From Medicago truncatula (lineage: Eukaryota > Streptophyta > Magnoliopsida > Fabales > Fabaceae): a stretch of DNA of 64,000 bases. Of this stretch, positions 11,363-24,273 are shown in pieces. The stretch's first letter is position 1; each line of letters opens with the position of its first letter. Both the position numbers and the translations under genes were made by a program. Below the pieces are notes generated by a model, which saw nothing but the letters and a program-made list of their open reading frames with translations, was not told the origin of the DNA and did no database searches. Where the stretch lies: assembly GCF_003473485.1 (NCBI RefSeq), contig NC_053042.1:1252501-1316500 (forward strand), in the 5' to 3' direction.

Positions 11363-14300
11363 ATGACGGAAAACACACGTGACGCCGTCGGAAGCCGACG
11401 CACACGATCACAAGCAGCACCAGAATGGACCCTCACCGAATCCCTCATCCTCCTCAACGAAATCGCCGCCGTCGAAGCCGATTGTTCCGTCAATTTCTCA
11501 TCTTACCAACAATGGGACATCATTTCCCAAAACTGCGCCGCCTTGGACGTCGATCGGAACTTGGCTCAGTGTCGTCGGAAATGGCGATCTCTACTTGCCG
11601 AATACGAAGAAGTGAGAAGGAGAAGAAGAGCGTGGAATTTGGATCGTGAATTGTTTGATGCTGTTGAGAGAGTTGTGAAAGGGAGAGAAGAAAGAGGGGA
11701 AGTTGATAGAGAGAGTGATGGTGAATTGGGGAATGAGGAAAGGGATGTTACTGTTGAAATTGATATGATTGGAACTGGTATGATTCGTTTTTCTGTATTG
11801 TTAGGTTAAATCTACTACATTTTGTTTACTATATAGTTTGTGCATGTTTGGTTTTGCGGTGACAAAGATAGATTTTGAATTAATTGATTCCGGCTAAAAA
11901 TGAGTTGAAGAGCTGACATGATTTAAAATTGGATGCATTTATGTAGAAGTCAGTTAAACAATGCATTTAAGTGTAAAAAATTAATTCTGGAATCAAAAGC
12001 TACAATTTTTAGATTTCAGTTAGAATTAATTCTCGAGGCGAAATCAATTTTACTCGATTGCAACTAGACATTTCAAAATCAATTTTACACGTTTATAATC
12101 ACTTTTGGCTCCTCTAGGAGTGAAACCAAAAATACACTTAAACTAGTTGTGAGACTGTTTGGGGGAACTCTTGAAAATAGCTTATGTTTTCAGCTTATTT
12201 TCATAAATTCTCCAAGATAGCTTTTATCTTATACGAAAATAATTTAACTTTATTTTATGTTTTGTTATAAAAACAGCTTATGCATAAACACTTTTTATGA
12301 TAAACGTTTATGCTAGAATCTGCAAATTAAGTTGCTAATCCTATCAGGATCACAGTTAAGCTAGTTGTGTTATCTAGTGTGAGACAAACAAATGGTAGTT
12401 ACTAGCTAGGCATAGAGAAAAAGGGAGTAGTTCCACAACATGGGGAACAATGGTTGGAATCTCTATTAGAAGAGGCACCACATTCAATCTTGAAATATGA
12501 CTTGGTGCGTGTTTGGATTCTGAAGACATAAAATTGATTTTGGTATGTTTGAATGTTCTTGATTAGAATTGATTATAATTTAAGCTAGGATTTGTAGCTT
12601 TTGGCTCTGAACATGATTTTTACACTCAAATTTATTGTTGAACTCACTTTCACATGAATGTATCTAAACATAAATTATTTTACCTTAAACTCATGTTTAA
12701 CTAAAATTAATTCAATGAAAATCAATTTTCGCTAATGTAGTACTAAACACTCCTATGGTAGAAAGAGGGAGTTTGGATTCTTTGTAGTGGGCAGAGTTGT
12801 TGGATACAGGTGACTGATTGCACCCGAATCTAATGGTTTTGCAGCCACTGCACCTGTGTAGTTGCTGCATAGGCATGTGGGTTTAACAGAAAGAGTATGA
12901 TGCAAGACAATATGCTAGAATAGAATAGAAAACTATACGGAGAGAATAAAATGAAGTTATAAGGATTAGGATGCAAGTTGTGGTTTGAGATGTCAATAAA
13001 TACTGATGGATGGTCCGAGGCACGAGACTCCTATCAAGTGGGATATAAGTAGGTAGATTTAGGAATCCTCATCCTCACTAGAAAAGAGACTGTTCCTAGA
13101 ATTTGAACTCGTTGTGACCTTCAGGTTACAAGACGACAACAAGCTGCTTTATCAGTATCAATAAATACTGATACTATTTGATATTGGTAAAAACCCAAGT
13201 CCCACATCGGATAGATGAGACTCTTGATGAGAGTTTATAAAGAGGAGACACTCCTCACCTCACAAGCTGGTTTTGTGATGATGAGTTAGACCCCAAATTT
13301 CAACAAGAAAAAGTTATCATTACATAAATGTACTTTGACTGATAGCATTAAAATTTCATGGTATTATTAACAAATTGAACTTGTTTATCCTTTTGTGGCC
13401 ATAAATATGGCCAAGCTATTTGTGTTAGCATTGAAGGGGAGGGTTGAGGCTTCCTGTTATTATCCTTTTGTGACTATAAACTGTTCTTATTGTGTTTGAT
13501 ATGACTGGACCAGAGAATTAACAGGAACAATGACACAGTAGGCAATTTCCATGTGCAGTATAAGTCTTAATTGAATTTCAATGAAACATTTTAAATGAAA
13601 TTGAGCAACCTCCTAATACAATTGCTAATTGAGAAAATTGCTTATTCTACAAAGAATCAACTTTTTATGGGATTACAGATTACTCCCACCAACTGCCCTC
13701 ATAACTAACTAGCCCGTTTCAGCTTTACTACCGACAGTTACAACTTCTCTACTTGTTTACATACACTTGATTGATAGGAGGTCTTTGAGTTCTATCAGTG
13801 TTTGCATTTAATGGTAAGGGTGAGGCTTTCTACTTTTGCATTTAATGGTAAGGGTGAGGCTTTCTACTATGTGTCTAGTCTTCGTAGTTCTATTTCCTCA
13901 AACTTGTATAACCCAATGTTTTGTTAGTATGCTATAGGCTAGCCTAATGTATTCCTGATCTCTAAAGAGCACATGAATATTTGTTCAACATGATATGGTT
14001 CCAATATTATCATTTTTACATAATAAAATTACGCCATTTTATTCACAATCAAAATAGTACAATGTGAAATAGTTTTATTTCTAACTTTTATGTCATTGTC
14101 TCTTTACTGCTTAGAACTTTTCAACTAACGCATTTTTGTGAATTAATTGTTAGGCTTCAAAAGAAAAAGGCCTCGAAGTAAAGTTGAGAGAAATTCTGTT
14201 CAGAAGCCTAAGAAATACTGGCCAGTGGAGCCTTCAGAAAATCTCAAAGAAAAACAGGTTCCTGAGGAAATTCACGAAGAAGTGCCTGAGAATAATCATA

Positions 14301-14698
14301 TGGAAGAAGAGTTTTTGAAAGACTTCCTAGAAAAGAAACCAAAGTTGAAATCTCCTGCAAAAAGGCGTCAAAAGCACATAGAGACGCCACTGCAGAATCT
14401 ACCTGAAGTAGACAAACACCATGACATTGAAAAGCCGAAGCCGGCAAGTGTAGGAAACATAACAAATAACAGCAGGGAAGAAAACGAGGAAATGTTGACT
14501 TTGAAATTGCAAGAGTTAGCAATAGAGATTCAAGAGATTAGTGCTGAATCTGCAGACTGCAAGGAAGCTAACACAGAGAATATAGAGGATTACCGTACTG
14601 AATTTACGAGACGCCAAGGGGATAAGCTCATAGCAAGGCTGGGAAATTTCTCTAACACCCTTAAACAACTATGTGATCTTCTCCAAGAGTGTAAATGA
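11363..14698 (+). CDS. Trihelix/SANT-like DNA-binding protein
   Basis: Probable nuclear DNA-binding protein. Exon 1 is 11363-11777 (donor G/GTATGA) and exon 2 is 14154-14698 (acceptor GTTAG). Joined they give 319 aa, with G + GC restoring a glycine codon (MIGTGFKRKRPRSK). Residues about 14-90 form a SANT/trihelix-type domain: TRSQAAPEWTLTESLILL, then QQWDIISQNCAALDVDRN and LAQCRRKWRSLLAEYEEV, with the tryptophans spaced as in the family. A basic KRKRPRSK run and a second basic PAKRRQK are likely nuclear-localisation signals. The C-terminus is acidic/lysine-rich and then helical. The first exon is clearly GC-richer than its surroundings. The 2.4-kb intron holds MITE and TRIM-like remnants. Subfamily uncertain. 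A Helitron ends 74 bp upstream of the ATG. Confidence 0.8.
12130..12315. mobile_element. MITE remnant in trihelix intron
   Basis: GTGAGACTGTTTGGGGGAAC start, AAATAGCTTATG and CAGCTTATGCATAA interior and GTTTATGCTAGAATC end. Related to the element at 34645-34860, which has GTGAGACTGTTAGAGAGAGT. Borders approximate. Confidence 0.45.
13179..13305 (+). mobile_element. Short solo LTR, TRIM-like
   Basis: A 127-bp TG...CA unit with CAAGTCCCACATCGGATAGA, a TATA-like TTTATAAAGAGG and AGCTGGTTTTGTGATGATGA. This word set is typical of small plant TRIM/SMART LTRs. No clear target-site duplication was found, so the exact ends are inference. Confidence 0.5.
13799..13868 (+). repeat. Two-copy direct repeat, about 34 bp
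   Basis: TTTGCATTTAATGGTAAGG followed by GTGAGGCTTTCTAC occurs twice back to back inside the trihelix intron. A simple local duplication. Confidence 0.85.
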
Positions 14699-14971
14699 AG
14701 ATTACAATTTCGTTTTGATAATTAATTTTGTCCTTATTAGTGAATGAATGCAGCATATATAAGAGAATACTATTTATAAAATTGATATTTCTTTTAAGAG
14801 ATTTATGTTGTACTCAAAACTAGTTGTAATTTTAACATGTGTTTCTCAACATAAATCATAGAAGCAAATGATTATTAATCTCTTTTTAACATGTTTTTCA
14901 ACGTAAAGGTTAAATTATACATTGCGCTATGAAGCAAAAAAAGTATCAGAAAATGTTTAAAAATTAAGAAA

Positions 14972-15044
14972 CGACTTCACTGGGGATCGAACCCAGAATC
15001 TCTGGTTCCGTAGACCAGCGCCTTATCCATTGGGCCATGAAGTC
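14972..15044 (-). tRNA. tRNA-Arg (anticodon ACG)
   Basis: The minus strand folds as a full cloverleaf of 73 nt without an intron. The acceptor stem GACTTCA/TGAAGTC is perfect, the D arm contains AATGGATAAGGC, and the anticodon arm is CTGGT-CTACGGA-ACCAG with anticodon ACG. The T arm is CTGGG-TTCGATC-CCCAG and the discriminator base is G. A run of T's follows on the minus strand, as expected for polymerase III termination. Confidence 0.95.
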
Positions 15045-15334
15045 CTTTTTGATTATTAATTACTCGGCTGTAAATTTGTATGTAAAAACCTCCACCAAAA
15101 AATGCTACAAAATATAAAACATGTTTTATTATAATAATCTTCAATCATGTTCAATTTGTAATACATACAGTATATATACAATTATACACACGAGTATTTC
15201 AACCGACCAAATGCAAAATCAAAGTCTTCCCACCCATATAGTTTGGTCTATGAAACAATATCTAAATGAGTTGTCATTTCTTCTACGAGAAAAAAGAGTT
15301 ATTATTTAATAAAAAATATATATTAGAACTAACA

Positions 15335-15570
15335 ACTCCCTCCATTCCTTTTCTTTTGATGTTTTAGCTCTTGACACAAGTTTTAAGGAGTAATTAAAGT
15401 ATATAAACATTTGTGTGTTTTTTACTTAAATGTCCTTATTTATCATTAAATTCACATGTGATAAATCAAAGGGTAAACTTGAGAAAACAATAATAAATTC
15501 ACTAAACCATCAAAAGTTTTGGAATATAGTTAAAGTTCTAAAACATCAAAAGAAAATGAATGGAGGGAGT
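15335..15570. mobile_element. Stowaway-like MITE, 236 bp
   Basis: Begins ACTCCCTCCATTCCTTTTC and ends with the inverse GAAAATGAATGGAGGGAGT. The inner inverted block is TTTTGATGTTTTAG / CTAAAACATCAAAA. CTCCCTCC termini are typical of Stowaway/mariner-derived MITEs. Confidence 0.85.
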
Positions 15571-16020
15571 AGAAGTAACATTTTAAATGAAACATATGGG
15601 TGGTTAATAATAATTCTTTTTCCATTAAATAATTTATCACAGTGAGGATTTATTAACCACTTGAGTTCAATCGTTAGGTTACCTTATTTTTTTATACTTG
15701 AATTTTTATTCTAGATAAACAACAAACTTAAAAAAATTTCTAAAAAATTTAAAATGTTACTTCGCTAAAAATTTTGGTAAATGATTTTTTATTTAGAATA
15801 TATAAAATTTTGATAACTCTTTTTTTTATGTTTTATTTAGAATATATTTTGGTAAATGAAAAAAGAGTTATTTTGGTAAATGATGTAAGAATAGTCTTTA
15901 TTTTAGAATAGTCTTTATTTTAAAATGGATATTTTAGTTGTTTAAAATAATTCCTATAAATTGAAAATACAGACTAAAATTAAAAACTTATAATTTTTTA
16001 GGGATTAAAAACATATTTAA

Positions 16021-16079
<59 letters not shown>

Positions 16080-16916
16080 TTTTTATTGTTTCACAAAAAA
16101 CTTTATTTTTTATTAATTTATGAATGAATCAAATTGAAAAAAATCATCTTGTGAATATAAATAAAATACGTAACCAACTCAAATTATCTGAATCTTATTA
16201 TTAATTTAAATTGTAATCTTATTTTAATCTTAAAACCATCATTAAAATATTAATACTTCTTATTTTTTTTTATCAAATTGGATTATATCATTCTTAACTC
16301 ATCTCAAACTCACTAATAAGTTTAACAATTTTTATTTTGTTGTGAACCACAATAATATTTGTATACTAAACTCACTAATACTTCTTTTTCTTATTTGTCT
16401 ATATAGACAATGAAATGATGTTTTCTTTCTTATTAAATGGTTTTTCTTAAATTACTAGAGTTTACAAATAACATTTTGTTACACAAAAGCAATCATTAAT
16501 TTATTGTTTGAAATGCAGCCGTATACCTTTTTTTTAGGTGTTAACCTTGAGGTGTTCTCATGGAAAAGGGTACGTACGTGGTTATCCGACGTTGAAACAC
16601 AAAAGGAGAAATTGGAATAAATTACTTTTTATAATTTCAAGCCCGTGTTTATGGATTAAATACATAATACACTTAGCAAGTTTCATAATGATAGTATAAA
16701 AACCAAATACAGAAGAAGCATTCTTAATCAATCAGCAGGAGTACTTAATATATCTAACTTTGTACCTAGCTAGGATCAAATACAAGAGCAATTATTAGCA
16801 GCAACATGTTCAAAACATCATGACATCCCCAATGCTTATCATATTAGCTATCAATTGTACAGTTTGGTCCTTGGAACGATACAGTTGGTCGATCTTTTTC
16901 AAATGAAGTCCATGTG
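15571..16916. other. AT-rich spacer without a gene
   Basis: Contains a TA dinucleotide tract (16023-16077) and AT-rich sequence. I see no supportable coding region or RNA gene. Confidence 0.5.
16023..16077. repeat. (TA)n microsatellite
   Basis: About 27 uninterrupted TA dinucleotides, likely polymorphic in length. Confidence 0.95.
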
Positions 16917-17213
16917 TCAATGCTGAGGAGTTAAAATATCATGTGCCAATGTAGTCTGTGACAGTGAGGAGACACTAAATTTCGGTTGTAAAACCTTTAG
17001 AAAGTTTTGAAATGAGATAGGAATGTCGTTGGCTACAAACATCTTAACAAGTTCATTTTGGCAAGCTTCTTGGTCAAACTTGTTAGATTTTTGCCTTTTG
17101 CTTCCATCACTTTGCTCATCTGTAAAGTGATACACAAGTAGTGTTAGAGCCAAATGGTGGAGTAGAAAACTGATTCTCTGTTGCCTCTGAGATTGAATAG
17201 TCCTCTTGGTCAC
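16917..17213 (-). pseudogene. hAT transposase relic (BED/RICESLEEPER-like)
   Basis: A 98-codon open frame whose second half, FDQEACQNELVKMFVANDI then FQNFLKVLQPKFSV and TTLAHDILT, resembles the conserved LVxMFVxxxxPF...FxxFLxxLQPxF region of plant hAT transposases. The zinc finger, catalytic core and dimerisation domain are missing and the motif is shortened, so it cannot act. No matching terminal repeats were identified. Confidence 0.55.
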
Positions 17214-18119
17214 TCATCTGTCTCAAAACTATTGTTCTTTTGCATAGACAATGAGTTAGTCTCAATATACTTGGTATGACCCTATCTCATTCTAAAAGAA
17301 ACTTAACTTGGAAAATATTTAGTAGTCTATAAATATCAAGCCTTATACTTTTCAAAATTTAAACAGCATTTCTCATTGCATAATTTAAATCTGATAACAT
17401 CCATCACAGCCAAGTATACACTTATAGAAAAACGGAAATGTAAATCTATTACACCTTGTGCGAAGTGGGAACCATAAAAATGACTCTAGTGCATTGTGTA
17501 AGGAAATATTAAAATTCAGACTAATCATATCATGGTGGCACGCACGGTATTGATCACCTGGGATTTCAGCTGGTCTTAACCATTTACGTTGGTCTTAAAC
17601 CTGTTTCAAGAACAAGTTTAAAAAGAAAAACTATGTTTTCAAACTAAATTTACAAAGTAAATAATTGATGATAAGCATTAGTTGATTCTTGACTAATTTG
17701 AATTTTAGTAAGTGTGAGTTAAAAATAGTGGTTACTCAAAAAGTCGTGGTCAATAAAAAATGTCACTTTCTTTGTTAAGAAGGAAGACCATCTATCAAGA
17801 AAGAAGTATGACATAAAAAATGTCCGTCTCTTTGTAAAATAAACAAGATTAAACTTCTTTTTATTTGTTCACACTTCTCTTTATACCAAGTAAAAGGTGA
17901 ATGGGCTCTTCCAACATTCAACTTTTATAAAAAAAAATTAGAGTAGTAATAATTCTCTAAGAAACCTTTAGTTTACTAAACTTCATACAAATTTCAGACA
18001 AAGTATAATATTTACACACAAAAAGGGACTCTGTCAGCCATTGACATACTATAATGATACACATTCCTTGGTTCATATGCAAGAATTTTGTTTCCTTCTC
18101 TTCTCTAGACTTGAATATT
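17214..18119. other. Spacer downstream of the GRL gene
   Basis: Probably includes the 3' UTR of the minus-strand GRL gene. A short repeated word pair (AAAAAATGTC...CTTTGT) lies near 17755-17835. No other gene seen. Confidence 0.45.
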
Positions 18120-20406
18120 TTATTCTAAGACAACCACCTTACTCAGAATCCAAAGCACTATAGAGAATTCAAATGCAAATAGAGTATGAAGCATTCCTCT
18201 ATCAAGTGCAAACCCATACAATGTTATTCCCCCATGGTTGTGTTGTAGATACGTCACTGCAAAAATCAAACACAATAAAACCTCACATAATTAACCCAAT
18301 AATAAAGAGATAATGATTATGTTCGAATTTTACGCGTTTACATAGTTTAGAAACAAATTGTCATTTTAGTTCTTGAATGTCTGAAACAATGACACTATAA
18401 TCCCGGCATGTATTTAAAATTGCAAATAAGCATACTGAATGTATTTTTTTTGTTAGTAATTTTCATGCACTAATTAAGCTGACTAACAAAAGACATTAGA
18501 TGATCAAAATAACTAATAAAGCACACATCCGAGGACCAAACTCACCGGTAAAACAAACATTTAGAAATGTTTTTGTAATGTTGATATATTTAAAAAAAAA
18601 AAACTATATAACTAAGACGTTCAAAGACGAAAATGACCATTTACTCGATTTTTCTTGTATAGAGACAAAACTCACCTAAAGATTGTCTGGTCTGAAAGGA
18701 AGAGAGTCTCTGTGGAATTATTGATATATGTATGTCTGAGGAATCAGAATCACTACTATCACTAGCTAGTGCTTCAGACATATTATCTTTGCATTGCTCG
18801 GATTCAGCAAAAGCATTAGTCACCAACATGTGCCATCTTGTTGCAATTGAAACAATTCCTTGAGCTCTATGTGTGATTTTTGCTGCTCCTAGGATGCACA
18901 AGAAGAAGCCACTCAATTGCACTGCTGAACATATCTGCATAAAATTATTGCCAATCATAATTAATTGAGTAATCAAATCAAATACAATGCATAAATCAAA
19001 TATTTCTCTATAATATAACATATGATACATTAATGTACTTACCACAAGGTCACCAGAATTGAAGAATGTTTTCTCTGACTTAGAAGCCAAAACTAGCAAT
19101 AGAGAACCCAATTGACTAACACTCATTGTAACCACACAACAAATTATAAAGAATCTATACCTATGACTTATAATCCATAATTGTCTTCTAATTCTCACAT
19201 GTTCTTTAAATATAACACCCGCTTCTGAACCACACCCTTCAAAAAGTTTGTGAACACCTTCAAATCTTAATATTTGGAGCTGACAAGTTAGTTTAAAAAT
19301 CACACATACCAACAAGTACACACCAGTTCTGTACAACCATGAAAGTAACATAAATACAAACACAATTGAGTGTAGTGGAAATCCAGCACTAAGGTTTGGT
19401 GCTGAAATTTTTACTGCTGAGAAGAATATGATTTTGTGAGCAAGTTCTACAAAGAAAGAAGGTAGGATTATGTATGCTAAGTATCTGAATGCTTTCTCTA
19501 GCTCGCGGGCGTAGCCGCGACGAACATATGTAGTGTCATCTTGCAGTGCATCTAAGAATAGAAGTTGCCTTAGGCCATACCTGCACCATAACACATTACA
19601 TGGTTTAGAGTATATGTTTGTAACGTAGGGTGGCCCTGAGGGCGGGATGGAGGGGCGGCAGCCCAGGACACCATTTTTTTAGGGGCACTAAAATTATTAT
19701 TTTTACTTAGTAGTTAGTACTATATAAATATATTTCTTTTTAATCCGCTTTGATTAATTCTATTGAAAATATATTTTTTTTTAGAGAACTTCGATTATAA
19801 ATGAATCTTTTGCAACAAAAAATGCAAGAAGAAAAATATCAGGATAATTAAAAGGGCACAATTTTATTGTTTCGTCCAAGGCACCAAGAATCTTAGGACC
19901 GTCCCTGCGCAGCTGTGATCACAATTGCAATTTAAAACCATGATAGTATACACACATGCATGCAAAACTATGATGAGATTAATTTGTTTTGGCGCGTACC
20001 TTCGGAAGAAGCGGTAGAGAGTGAAGAAGGAAATGATGGCAAGTGCAGATTCAGGTATTTGAACAAGCTTGTTCAAGGAGATAGGATCAACTTCAGGAGA
20101 AGAAGCAGATACTTGAACAAATAGGGTTGTGAAGAGAGGAACAACGAAAGTAAGGAAGATGAAGGAAACATAAGAAATGAGTTTTCCAACACAAGATGAG
20201 TGATCAAGAGCACACCATTTAAGACATATCCGAAAGTTTCTTAGTTCATCAAAGATCATGGATTTTGATCTTGCATAAGATGGCTGAAGTAACAAAGGAA
20301 CATTGTGTTGGTGCTGTTGCTGTTGGTCAGAGAAAGATACTCTTTTGGAAGATGAATTATCAATGTCAATGGTTGTGTCCTTGGTTGATTCTGTTGAAGG
20401 TTTCAT
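18120..20406 (-). CDS. DUF3537 gustatory-receptor-like (GRL) membrane protein
   Basis: Multi-pass membrane protein of the DUF3537 family, which published structure-based comparisons relate to insect gustatory/odorant receptors; its plant function is unsettled. Four exons on the minus strand: 20406-20000, 19580-19043, 18934-18676, 18256-18120, total 1341 nt, 446 aa, all GT-AG and in frame. The N-terminus is cytosolic-looking and Ser/Gln-rich (SFSDQQQQHQHNVPLLLQ). FRICLKWCALDHSS precedes the first helices, and FFRRYGLRQLLFLDALQDD follows the first splice. RRGYARELEKAFRYLAYI and PSFFVELAHKIIFF are family hallmarks. About seven hydrophobic segments are visible, the last in exon 4 (TLYGFALDRGMLHTLFAF). 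An acidic serine loop (SDSSDSDSSD) lies before it. An in-frame upstream ATG at 20445 would add 13 residues; I chose 20406 because the added part looks like leader. Gene appears intact. Confidence 0.9.
19630..19905. mobile_element. Probable hAT-type MITE in GRL intron 1
   Basis: GCCCTGAGGGCGGGATGG at the left and a GACCGTCCCTG end at the right resemble the CAGGGRCGGA termini of other elements here. The interior is AT-rich non-coding DNA. The target-site duplication is not clear. Confidence 0.4.
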
Positions 20407-21820
20407 ATTGAGTTTTTTTAAAAAAAAATTGTAGAAGATGTTCAATTCTTGAGACTAAAATAGGTTAATTTTTATGAGACATTATGGGATGTTTTGAGAG
20501 GCTATAGAAGTAAGAAGGAAAATAGTTTTTTGGGTTGATTTTGTTGTTATTATTATTATTGTGAGTTTTAGGAAATAAAACTAGTGATTGAGAAGAGACA
20601 TAGAAAAGGTAGGAACACCTTGCTTTGTCTTGTGAGAGTTCACTTTTAAGCTGTATTGTTCAGCTTGAAGTTAAGAATAAAGGGAACATGAGATCATTGT
20701 TGGTGATATGGACATATAAAGGTTCATGTTGTCTATTTCATTTGCATGTCACTATTGAAATAGATAGTCAAGATGAGTTATATTTTTAGTGAATTGCACT
20801 TTGCTGCTTTAAATTTTCTAAACAATAATGTTATGGTGACACCTTTTTTTCTCTCCTACCTCATTATACACCTTATGTAAAAGGATATTTTAGTAATTTC
20901 ACCCCAAGTGAAGAGAATGTTAGGTGGGGTGGTGAGGGTCATACGGGTGTCACATTTGTGTGTGGTGGTAGAAGAGGTGTGTGCCATCAATGGTCGTCAA
21001 CGTATCACCACTCCTTTTTAAAATACTTTTTTTTTTTTTTTTGTTTATCGTCTGATTTTCATGACAAATTAACATGATAATCCATAATTCGATTGAGAGG
21101 CCGGTGATGACCGACCAAGAATGTTTAAGTTAAGGTTTGTACTTCTTCAAAATTATCGGTCTTACCTGAAGTTCATTGACTATTTTTGATACCAATAATT
21201 TGGCTATTTTCAAGATAAATTAACCTCATAATTTAGAATTCAGTAGCAATGTAAATAAATGTTGACTAATAATTGTTTCGGTAATGATTTAAACTTTAAT
21301 TATCCCCATCGATTTGTCTTTAAATCTTATCTTAAGTTTATTAACCAATTGATATCAATCAATGAATTGATTATTTTCTGCAATAAACACTTCAAAATAT
21401 ATGCAATAGAAAAAGAAAAAGTAGGAAATTAATGCAGCATTCGTGTGACAAAGTTGTAACTTGTGTAGATTGTGACACTAGTACCAGATCGAGCAGGACC
21501 AGGTGGATTGAATATACAGATGGGAAGTTTGGCTCTATCACGAGCTAGGTAGAAATTGAGTATAACACTTGGTCTCTCACACAACCATAATTTACCCTTT
21601 TTATATTATAGTCACGTTTTTGGGTTGCTTTTTTCATGGTTTTAGCTTCTTTTGTTCTTACTTTCTAGTATTTTGGTAGTAGCTTCCCTTCAGATAAGAG
21701 CATTTACAAATGTACAATATAAACATCCACTTTTGAATAATTAAATGGTTATAATTTTTTTTATAGTAGTATTTAATAAGCATTCGTTTTCTCCAACTCA
21801 ATATTTCTACAGAAGTTTAA
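20407..21820. other. Upstream region of the GRL gene
   Basis: Should contain the GRL promoter and 5' UTR. AT-rich, with poly-T tracts near 21030. No open frame with recognisable homology. Confidence 0.45.
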
Positions 21821-21828
21821 AATAGATC

Positions 21829-23035
21829 TAGTGGCGGAGCCAGAAAAAAAGGTTTGGATGGGCCACTAAATTATGAAGCTTTTTTTTATAGTACAGATCA
21901 AGGTTTTGCAACTCGAGAGTTTACCTCAACTCGTTTTACCTAGATAAACTCGAATCGTAAACTCGTACGAGTTTACCTAAGATTAAAATTTTATACAATT
22001 TATTATATGCATATATGTAAGCTAATATAATTCTGTAAAAAGATCAATAGTGAAAAATATAGACTTACTTATAAATGCAAAGTATACCAAACCACCATAA
22101 AAAAGTGGTATGCTTAACTTAGTATCAAAATAGAAAAATTAACACACAAAAGCATAGGTTTCATAAGTCTCTAAAGTCTACCCATCCCAAAAAGAAAGTT
22201 TCACAAGTTTCTAAACTTGAGAATAAAACTATCCAAAAAACAAACTAGGTAATTTCTTCGAAAGGTCAATCTTCTAAAGTTCCATAACATCATTCTCATC
22301 TATATCTTCATCTTCGGAAACTTAATGTTTCATTCGCTCCCTGTTCTTGAAAACTCAAAGAAAATAATATGAAATGTTTCACTTCAGTAAGCTGAAACGA
22401 GTTGTAAAGCTAGTAAGCTGAAACATGTTGTAAAGCTAGAAAGTAAATATGTTTCATTTGAGCTTGAAAAAAATGGGCCAAAAACAATGGGACATTTTTT
22501 AAGAAAAAAAAAATACAGGAGTAAACTCGCTAAAACGGTAAACTCGCCCGATTTCACATGAGTTTACTGAGTGTTAACTCGGTCAAACTCGTCAAACTTT
22601 CCGATTTTACCAGAAATCGAGTTTACCTCCGAGTTAACACGTTTTTAGCACCTAAACACGTAAACTAGGTAAACTCGCCGAGTTGACACGCGATTTGTGG
22701 AACATTGGTACAGATGTTAATTGAAACAAGTTTTAGTTGAGAGACAATGTAAGGGAGGTTTGAAACCCACCACAAAAATCATGTATACTACTTGTAGAAC
22801 TGCCGAAATATAAAACCGTTGAAAAATTGTTTAAAATCTCACAAATTGATCTATGATTTTATTTATTTATTTTTGGATTGGCCACTATATCGCTTTATAG
22901 AGATTCAGATGTGCCAAAAACAAAAAAATGTCGTACAATTGTTTAAAATCTCGCAAAATAGACCTATAATTGTTAATTTTTTAATTTTTCCGGGTGAGCC
23001 GTGGCTATCCGAGCCCATGAAGGGCTCCGCCTCTG
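21829..23035. mobile_element. Non-autonomous hAT element (Tip100-like ends)
   Basis: The 13-bp ends TAGTGGCGGAGCC and GGCTCCGCCTCTG are imperfect inverted repeats, flanked by an identical 8-bp duplication AATAGATC at 21821-21828 and 23036-23043. An 8-bp duplication defines hAT insertion. No transposase frame. It carries a second element at 21899-22707. Confidence 0.85.
21899..22707. mobile_element. Element nested inside the hAT copy
   Basis: Flanked by the duplication GTACAGAT (21891-21898 and 22708-22715; 8 of 9 with the preceding base). Ends CAAGGTTTTGCAACTCG and CGATTTGTGGAACATTGG are partly inverse. The interior is built of repeated AAACTCG / CGAGTTTAC words on both strands. It is either a Mutator-like MITE or a second hAT; the superfamily is undecided. 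Confidence 0.65.
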
Positions 23036-23043
23036 AATAGATC

Positions 23044-24223
23044 CCACAAATAATTTTATATCATTACATTTCAACATCGTATATTTATTTTAATATTAAA
23101 AATGTGTCAACCACACAAAAAATGTTGGTTCTTATTTGAGTTACTCAACTCAACAAGCATCCTCCACTTTTTATCTTCGATGAATACCTATGTGCAACCA
23201 ATGCTTATTGGGTTAGACTCTCTCATTGGAGATAGTCTAATACTCTCGCTCCTTAAATGAGGTGCAACGTTTTTATTGATTGTACCAAAGTGTCATGTGT
23301 TGGGTCGGTTATGATGTAAGACTTTCCTTTATCGGATTTTCTAAGAATTTTCCTAAAAAAATGTAGTGGTTGACATCAAATGGGCCAATAAATAATTGTG
23401 CTTCACAATTTTATTGGGTTGCTCTGCAACTGTTGGTGAAGAGAGCTTCTTTTTCCACACTATCAATATTAAAAACCCACACCCTTTTAGATTTGTTATT
23501 TAAGAATCAAAATATATCCACCCTATGTGATAATGTATATGTTTACCTCTAGTTACTTTTTATCTTCTACAATTTACACATTTTAAAAAAATACACAAAA
23601 ACAAAAGATACTATTTAACATCACAATTTTGATGTCAAATGTCATTTTTCATTTAATATTTGTGTGATATTATTTTCTCATTAAGTATTATATAGAAAAC
23701 CGTCAAATTGTTTCTAATTTCTTAAGGGCATGTTCAAATTGTTGGTATAAAATGGAAAGGAGTGAAGTGAGATATCCATTTTTTAAAACCTAAATAGCCT
23801 CTATTTCTTTTCTTTCCACCTTATATATAGCACCATATAACTATAGACATATCCTAAATGAATTTTTTAAAACAAGAAACACAATGGAAATAAAAAACAT
23901 TTTATAATGAAAAATGGTCTTTATTATAATAATAAAAAAATCTTTTACACCAACAGAAGTGCTTAATGCAGTCTTTTTATATATAAAAAAATTCTCAAAT
24001 GATTGGTTGCATAGTTTTTTTGGCATAGTCTTTTGAAGTCATTGGATGATTCAAATGCTTCATGTTTGCATACAAACAAAAGTCGCATAAAATTGTTTGT
24101 AATGAAGTGATGGCCAATGCAATATATCTTCATCAACAAGAAAAACAGCTTTCAAAGCATATCAAAATATAAAAATATCGTATTAAAAATAAGTATATAA
24201 CAAAATAGTAAGTTCAAATTTAA

Positions 24224-24273
<50 letters not shown>

